Source of the DNA: Draconibacterium orientale
GTDB lineage: Bacteria > Bacteroidota > Bacteroidia > Bacteroidales > UBA12170
Direction of reading: 5' to 3'
Assembly (NCBI GenBank): GCA_020718315.1
Contig: DYSK01000003.1
Span: forward strand, 1 to 37,736
DNA length: 37,736 nucleotides
The stretch's first letter is position 1, and every line of letters starts with the position of its first letter. Positions 34,053-37,736 of this stretch are shown here, one piece after another. The notes beneath the pieces were generated by a model, which worked only from the letters and a program-made list of their open reading frames with translations, was not told the origin of the DNA and ran no database searches. Position numbers and translations under genes: made by a program.

Positions 34053-34871
34053 TTATTTCTCAATTAGTTCTATTTTCATCACTACTTTTTCGATGGGCTT
34101 GCTGCCCGAAACGGGCGTAGCGGCTATTTTGTCTAAAACGTCCAGTCCTTCGGTTATTCTACCATAAACGGTATAAGAGTCGTCCAAATGCGGTGTTCCT
34201 CCTATTGATGAATATATTTTCTTTTGTTCTTCGGTATACTTAAAAACGGAAGGCGCTTCTCCTTTCGTAAGCATTTCTTTATACACTTCTTCTTTTGTTT
34301 GTGCAATGGCTAAAGCATTTCCTGCTTTTGAAAGGGCATCAATTTTATATAGCCATTTTTCATTTCCCGGAAATAAAATATAATTTTCGATGGCAATACG
34401 CTTCCTCTCGGAATTTATTTTCAATTCAAAGGCGGCGATTTGTTCCAATGTGATTATTTTTCCCTGAACAATGTAAAATTGTGCTGCAGAACTGGCTTTG
34501 GTTGGGTTTATATTGTCGCCTTCTCTTGCAGCGGCCAACATGCCTTTTAAGTGTGGATATTTATCTGGTCTGAATTCGGACGGAACGGTATAATTGGCAT
34601 CTTCTCTCCCGTCGGCATTTTGCCCGCCTTGTATCATAAAATGATTGATTACGCGGTGAAAATTGGAATTGTTGTACCAGCCTTGCTTCAGCAATTTGAT
34701 GAAATTGGCTTTGTGCATAGGGGTTTCGTTGAACAACTCTCCTTCCATATCGCCCAAATTCGTCCGAATGATAAATTTGGTTCTTTTTTCTTGCGCTTGG
34801 GCAAAACTCAGAGCGAACGAAAAAGCCAATAGAAATAAATTGGTTTTGTTGAAGATGGATTTTATTTTCAT
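34053..34871 (-). CDS. Exported cyclophilin-type peptidyl-prolyl isomerase with an insertion
   Basis: A 272-residue protein with a signal peptide (cleavage after AQA, about residue 26) and a cyclophilin domain that speeds cis-trans proline isomerisation during folding in the periplasm. Active-site motifs are present: NFHRVINHFMIQGGQ (Arg73, Phe78, Met79, Gln81), SSAAQFYIVQG (about 127-137) and TPHLDDSYTVYGRIT. Between the last two lies an insertion of about 85 residues (about 140-225), helical and rich in Lys and Glu, absent from small bacterial cyclophilins. Function of the insertion is unknown; it may bind partners. The gene lies 3 nt after the HIT gene in the greA-pheS operon. Confidence 0.92.
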   Translation of the reverse strand: MKIKSIFNKTNLFLLAFSFALSFAQAQEKRTKFIIRTNLGDMEGELFNETPMHKANFIKLLKQGWYNNSNFHRVINHFMIQGGQNADGREDANYTVPSEFRPDKYPHLKGMLAAAREGDNINPTKASSAAQFYIVQGKIITLEQIAAFELKINSERKRIAIENYILFPGNEKWLYKIDALSKAGNALAIAQTKEEVYKEMLTKGEAPSVFKYTEEQKKIYSSIGGTPHLDDSYTVYGRITEGLDVLDKIAATPVSGSKPIEKVVMKIELIEK

Positions 34872-34874
34872 TCG

Positions 34875-35270
34875 TTAGACTACTTTAGAGGCGATTGCTT
34901 GGCAAAGGGCTTCCAATTCTTGAGGCGTAAACGAGAGCTTGGGCTGTTTGAAATCGATGTCGTAAACGGTATTTATTGGAACCAAATGAATGTGTGTATG
35001 AGCAACTTCTAAACCCAAAACTGCTACTCCAATTCGTTTACAGGGCACAACACTTTCGAGGGCTAAGGCGATTTTTTTTGCGAATAGCATCAAGCCGGCC
35101 AACTCATCATCTCCCATTGCAAAAATATAATTCGTTTCCTTTTTGGGAATAACCAATGTATGCCCTTTTGCCAATGGATTGATGTCTAAAAAAGCAAAAT
35201 ACGTATCGTCTTCTGCAATTTTATAGGAAGAGATTTCGCCTTGAACAATTTTTGTGAAGGTACTTGACAT
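34875..35270 (-). CDS. HIT family protein (histidine-triad nucleotide hydrolase)
   Basis: A 131-residue HIT-domain protein of the HINT type. The histidine triad His91-Thr-His93-Ile-His95 in VAHTHIHLVPI is intact, so it should hydrolyse nucleoside phosphoramidates or similar AMP/GMP conjugates. The opening FTKIVQGEISSYKIAEDD and the LDINPLAKGHTLVIPK strand are family-typical. Physiological substrate is unknown. It sits 11 nt after greA and 3 nt before the cyclophilin gene, in one operon. Confidence 0.93.
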   Translation of the reverse strand: MSSTFTKIVQGEISSYKIAEDDTYFAFLDINPLAKGHTLVIPKKETNYIFAMGDDELAGLMLFAKKIALALESVVPCKRIGVAVLGLEVAHTHIHLVPINTVYDIDFKQPKLSFTPQELEALCQAIASKVV

Positions 35271-35281
35271 AAGAAAATATT

Positions 35282-35755
35282 TTAACGACTTACTTCAATA
35301 ATTTCAAACGTTATTTTTCCGGCCGGGATATCAATTTCTACTTTATTGCCTGCCTTTTTTCCGAGTAAGCCTTTGGCTATTGGAGAGCTAACAGATAATT
35401 TGCCTTTTTTCAGGTCGGCTTCGTTTTCAGGGACAATGGTATAGGCCATGACTGCGCCGTTTTTCAGATTCTTCATTTTAACTGTGGACAAAATCAAAAC
35501 TTTTGAAACATCCATCTTAGACTCGTCGATAATACGGGCGTTTCGAATGGTATCTTGAAGTTTAGAAATTTTCATTTCTAACAAGCCTTGAGCTTCCTTT
35601 GCGGCATCGTATTCTGCATTTTCTGATAAATCACCTTTGTCGCGGGCTTCGGCTATTTGTCGCGAGATTGCAGGACGTTGAATACGAATCAATTCATCTA
35701 CTTCATTGCGAAGCTTCTGTAATCCGTCTTCCGTAAAATATTTTGTTTCTGCCAT
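35282..35755 (-). CDS. greA: Transcription elongation factor GreA
   Basis: A 157-residue GreA, which enters the RNA polymerase secondary channel and triggers cleavage of the RNA end in stalled complexes. The N-terminal coiled coil bears the functional tip DLSENAEYDAAKE, with Asp42 and Glu45 as metal-coordinating acids (Asp41 and Glu44 in E. coli). The C-terminal globular domain ends in SPIAKGLLGKKAGNKVEIDIPAG. It is the first gene of the greA-HIT-cyclophilin-pheS operon and has a long leader with a hairpin and a predicted promoter. Confidence 0.96.
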   Translation of the reverse strand: MAETKYFTEDGLQKLRNEVDELIRIQRPAISRQIAEARDKGDLSENAEYDAAKEAQGLLEMKISKLQDTIRNARIIDESKMDVSKVLILSTVKMKNLKNGAVMAYTIVPENEADLKKGKLSVSSPIAKGLLGKKAGNKVEIDIPAGKITFEIIEVSR

Positions 35756-35791
35756 GACAACATTTTTTCTTTATTAATATAAACAGACAAA

Positions 35792-35811
35792 GACTCTTAA
35801 ATCTAAGAGTC
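35792..35811 (-). promoter_or_regulatory. Hairpin in the greA leader
   Basis: A perfect 8-bp stem (35792-35799 with 35804-35811) and a 4-base loop, about 37 nt before the greA start. On the plus strand it is followed by CTTTATTTTT, so it could also act as a weak plus-strand terminator, though nothing plus-strand precedes it. Confidence 0.45.
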
Positions 35812-35916
35812 CTTTATTTTTACGGACCTCAGTAACTAATCTAAAATAGGCTAATTGTGTTGATCCGCTATCTAATTGCTTTGATTTTCGACTTTTTAGT
35901 CAGTAAAATTTGCGGA

Positions 35917-35948
35917 CAAAAATAATATAAAAATGGATAATTATCCAA
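35917..35948 (-). promoter_or_regulatory. Predicted promoter of the greA operon with palindromic -33 region
   Basis: Minus-strand TTG (35948-35946) and TATTTTTG (35924-35917), spacer 21, fit the consensus. A perfect 14-bp palindrome TGGATAATTATCCA (35934-35947) overlaps the -33 element and could be an operator. The leader would be about 155 nt. Confidence 0.5.
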
Positions 35949-36210
35949 TTTCTCATTAAGATTCTCCTTGCTTTTTCAAAAATAGCTAAAAAATGAATAC
36001 CTCATTCGAAATGAATTAAATTTTACTAAAACTTTGAAACGCTATGAATTAGGAATTAAACAGCTTGTGCCATTTTTTGCTTTCATTGTCTAATATGATA
36101 TTGAGAATATTGGTTGATGAACGATTCGAAGATCACTGATTATCGAATTGAAGATGAGGTTAGGGCGAGAAGATGCAGGAAAAATTTAAAAAAAGCGCAT
36201 GGATAATTTG

Positions 36211-36218
36211 TATATTTG
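36211..36218 (+). promoter_or_regulatory. Possible -7 element of the SPOR gene
   Basis: TATATTTG fits TAnnTTTG and lies 54 nt before the ATG. No -33 TTG is at the right distance. Confidence 0.4.
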
Positions 36219-36272
36219 CTAAAGGTTGAAGATAAAGGCCACTACATTTTTTCTGCTTAAGCCACGAACAAT

Positions 36273-37448
36273 ATGGAAGATTATAAAAAATTACTGATTG
36301 ATTTGTATTCTGAATTCGATCCCGAGCGAATAAAGCAAATCGATTATTTCCTTTCGAGATACAAAGGCAATGAGAAACAGTTCTATATCAGTCAAAAAGC
36401 GAAATATTCAAGCAAGAAACCGGTTTCGGATAGTAAAAAAATAATTGAAGAGGCTTTGGCGCGAATCAAATCACAAACAGCGGCCAAAGAAAAAAGAGCT
36501 GATGAAAAAGAGAAAATGGATTCGGCAAAAATAGAGGAAGAAATTTTGTCCGAAAACACGAATGAACCGCAAAAGCTGGATGATGTAACTGACGGATTTC
36601 CTTCGCCGATTGAAGACAAAGCACCAGAACCAATTGAAGCCGAAGAAATTGACGAGGTTTCCTTCAAAGAAAGCAGAGAAATTCCGGAAGATGCCCAATC
36701 GAAAACGGAAATCCCCAGCCAATGGATTTCTGAAGAAATTGTAGAAAATCAACATCCCGAAATTGAATTTGAAAATTTGGATCCAACACCAATTCAACAC
36801 CAAAATTCAAAAAAGCATTCCCAACAAACGAAAGAAAATAACTGGTTTGACGAACAGCAGAGAGCGCCATTCTCTTCCAGTCCCCGCCATTCAACAAAGC
36901 CCTCAAACAAGAAATCTTTTCTTTACATTTTCGGAATTGTAGTTTTGATTATGATCATGCTTTTGGTAGCGTACTATCTATTTATACTTCGATCCGCCCC
37001 TAAAACAGCTACCGAAAATGCAAAATTTACAGAGCCCGAATTGAATGAAATCAGCCTGCCCGATTCGAAAACGGCAAGGCTTGTTGATTCAAATGCGGAA
37101 ACTACGAGCACGAATACAGAAAAAGCAACAAATGCCAGTAGCCCCGATTCTTCCACTGTATCCACCAATGGGTTAGGCCTCATTGTACCGGGAAATCTAC
37201 AATTGCCGGCGTTTTTTGTAGCCTGTTATGCTGTTAAAACGGAAAAGCAAGCCGAAGTCAAGATAGCATTTCTAAAAACAAAAGGTTTTGATGCGCTGTA
37301 CTATTGGATTCCTGATTTTGTTCCTCAGGGGAATTCGTTTTTCAAAGTGGTAATTGGTCCGTTTAGAACGCAGACAGAAGCTTTGAGGACTTTAACTCCG
37401 GTACAGGAACGAGCCGAATTTGACGCATATGTATTGCAGGTTAAATAA
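36273..37448 (+). CDS. SPOR-domain membrane protein
   Basis: A 391-residue single-pass membrane protein. The cytoplasmic part (1-212) begins with a conserved-looking EDYKKLLIDLYSEFDPERI and then becomes a long, charged, probably disordered stretch rich in Glu and Lys. A membrane helix lies at about 215-239 (FLYIFGIVVLIMIMLLVAYYL). After a Ser/Thr-rich linker, a SPOR domain (about 312-391; FFVACYAVKTEKQAEVKIAFLK to FKVVIGPFRTQTEA) ends the protein. SPOR domains bind septal peptidoglycan stripped of stem peptides, so it likely gathers at the division site, like FtsN; that role is inference. A terminator follows at once, shared with tatA. Confidence 0.88.
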   Translation: MEDYKKLLIDLYSEFDPERIKQIDYFLSRYKGNEKQFYISQKAKYSSKKPVSDSKKIIEEALARIKSQTAAKEKRADEKEKMDSAKIEEEILSENTNEPQKLDDVTDGFPSPIEDKAPEPIEAEEIDEVSFKESREIPEDAQSKTEIPSQWISEEIVENQHPEIEFENLDPTPIQHQNSKKHSQQTKENNWFDEQQRAPFSSSPRHSTKPSNKKSFLYIFGIVVLIMIMLLVAYYLFILRSAPKTATENAKFTEPELNEISLPDSKTARLVDSNAETTSTNTEKATNASSPDSSTVSTNGLGLIVPGNLQLPAFFVACYAVKTEKQAEVKIAFLKTKGFDALYYWIPDFVPQGNSFFKVVIGPFRTQTEALRTLTPVQERAEFDAYVLQVK

Positions 37449-37449
37449 C

Positions 37450-37476
37450 AAAAAGCGGTGAATTCACCGCTTTTTT
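37450..37476. terminator. Bidirectional terminator between the SPOR gene and tatA
   Basis: A perfect palindrome (37450-37475, AAAAAGCGGTGA and its mirror) with T-rich ends on both strands. It lies directly after the SPOR gene stop and directly after the tatA stop (37480). Confidence 0.9.
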
Positions 37477-37479
37477 GCT

Positions 37480-37671
37480 CTATTCTTCTTTATTCTTTTT
37501 GGGTTCTTCTTTATCGTCGCCAGCAAGACCTTTTTTAAATTCATTGATTCCACTGCCAATACCTCTCATCAACTCTGGAATCTTTTTGCCGCCAAATACT
37601 AATAACACAACTACCACAATTAAGAGTGTTGACCAAATGCCGGGAAGGGATAAGATTACAAATAATTCCAT
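37480..37671 (-). CDS. tatA: Twin-arginine translocase subunit TatA/TatE
   Basis: A 63-residue protein of the TatA family, which forms the membrane pore for folded proteins carrying twin-arginine signals. It has a short N-terminal helix (about 5-21, LSLPGIWSTLLIVVVVLLVF) and then the signature FGGKKIPELMRGIGSGINEFKKG amphipathic helix, ending in a charged tail. Length is typical for TatA/E. tatC is not in the window. A -7 element lies at 37697-37704. Confidence 0.94.
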   Translation of the reverse strand: MELFVILSLPGIWSTLLIVVVVLLVFGGKKIPELMRGIGSGINEFKKGLAGDDKEEPKKNKEE

Positions 37672-37696
37672 ACCAATATGTTTTTGTGTACGCTTG

Positions 37697-37704
37697 CAAA
37701 GATA
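37697..37704 (-). promoter_or_regulatory. Predicted -7 element of tatA
   Basis: Minus-strand TATCTTTG fits TAnnTTTG and lies 25 nt before the tatA start. The -33 region would be at about 37724 and no TTG is visible there. Confidence 0.45.
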
Positions 37705-37736
37705 TAAAAATACTTAGCTATTTTGATATATTAAAT

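Larger units (their letters stand above)
35756..36272. other. Intergenic region between divergent greA and the SPOR gene
   Basis: These 517 bases hold the greA promoter (35917-35948), a 14-bp palindrome over its -33 element (35934-35947), a leader hairpin (35792-35811), a 6-bp inverted repeat (36124-36148) and a -7-like element for the SPOR gene (36211-36218). No gene was found. Confidence 0.55.

Overview
The window looks like a stretch of chromosome from a Bacteroidota (Bacteroidetes) bacterium. The gene content is typical of that phylum: an S46 dipeptidyl peptidase, DUF4199 and DUF3098 proteins, a TPR-caspase protein, a two-component-type propeller sensor and a lineage-specific zinc-ribbon protein. 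Start regions are A-rich, and many intergenic regions carry the phylum's promoter pattern (TTG/TTTG, about 19-22 nt, TAnnTTTG). Genus cannot be read from the sequence. No tRNA, rRNA, CRISPR array, transposase or phage gene was found, so this is mostly ordinary backbone with some lineage-specific genes.

Layout. 1-233 (-): start of an Na/Pi cotransporter gene with a one-base frameshift and a missing left end, downstream of a secreted C69 dipeptidase (268-1854). 1975-3846: small membrane proteins and a PhzF-family enzyme. 4028-7492 (+): envelope/division block with an M23 lipoprotein, FtsX, DUF3098 and TruB. 7715-11865: small outer-membrane barrel, HemW and an S46 dipeptidyl peptidase of DPP7 type. 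11954-16394 (-): acyl-CoA dehydrogenase, Lgt and a fused double GT2 glycosyltransferase. 16590-19852: a large protein combining a gluzincin-type metallopeptidase, a propeller and an outer-membrane barrel, facing a degenerate Rieske-like lipoprotein. 20063-25697 (+): a TPR/Ig/caspase protease followed 25 nt later by a propeller-sensor PP2C phosphatase. 25690-30588 (-): HutH and a Wza-Wzc capsule/EPS export pair; the Wzc kinase ends in 14 Gly-Tyr repeats. 30915-32483 (+): zinc-ribbon protein and QueA. 33029-35755 (-): tight operon greA-HIT-cyclophilin-pheS. 36273-37671: SPOR-domain protein facing TatA.

How the genes fit together. Several envelope functions cluster: lipoprotein maturation (Lgt), Tat export, peptidoglycan cleavage with FtsX, a SPOR protein and polysaccharide export. 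The C69 and S46 peptidases plus HutH suggest use of peptides and amino acids as nutrients. The most interesting unit is the caspase/PP2C pair: one transcript would make a secreted cysteine protease and a membrane sensor with a cytoplasmic phosphatase. Its predicted promoter lies back-to-back with that of the Rieske-like lipoprotein. The Gly-Tyr kinase tail and the peptidase-propeller-barrel protein are the next best targets.
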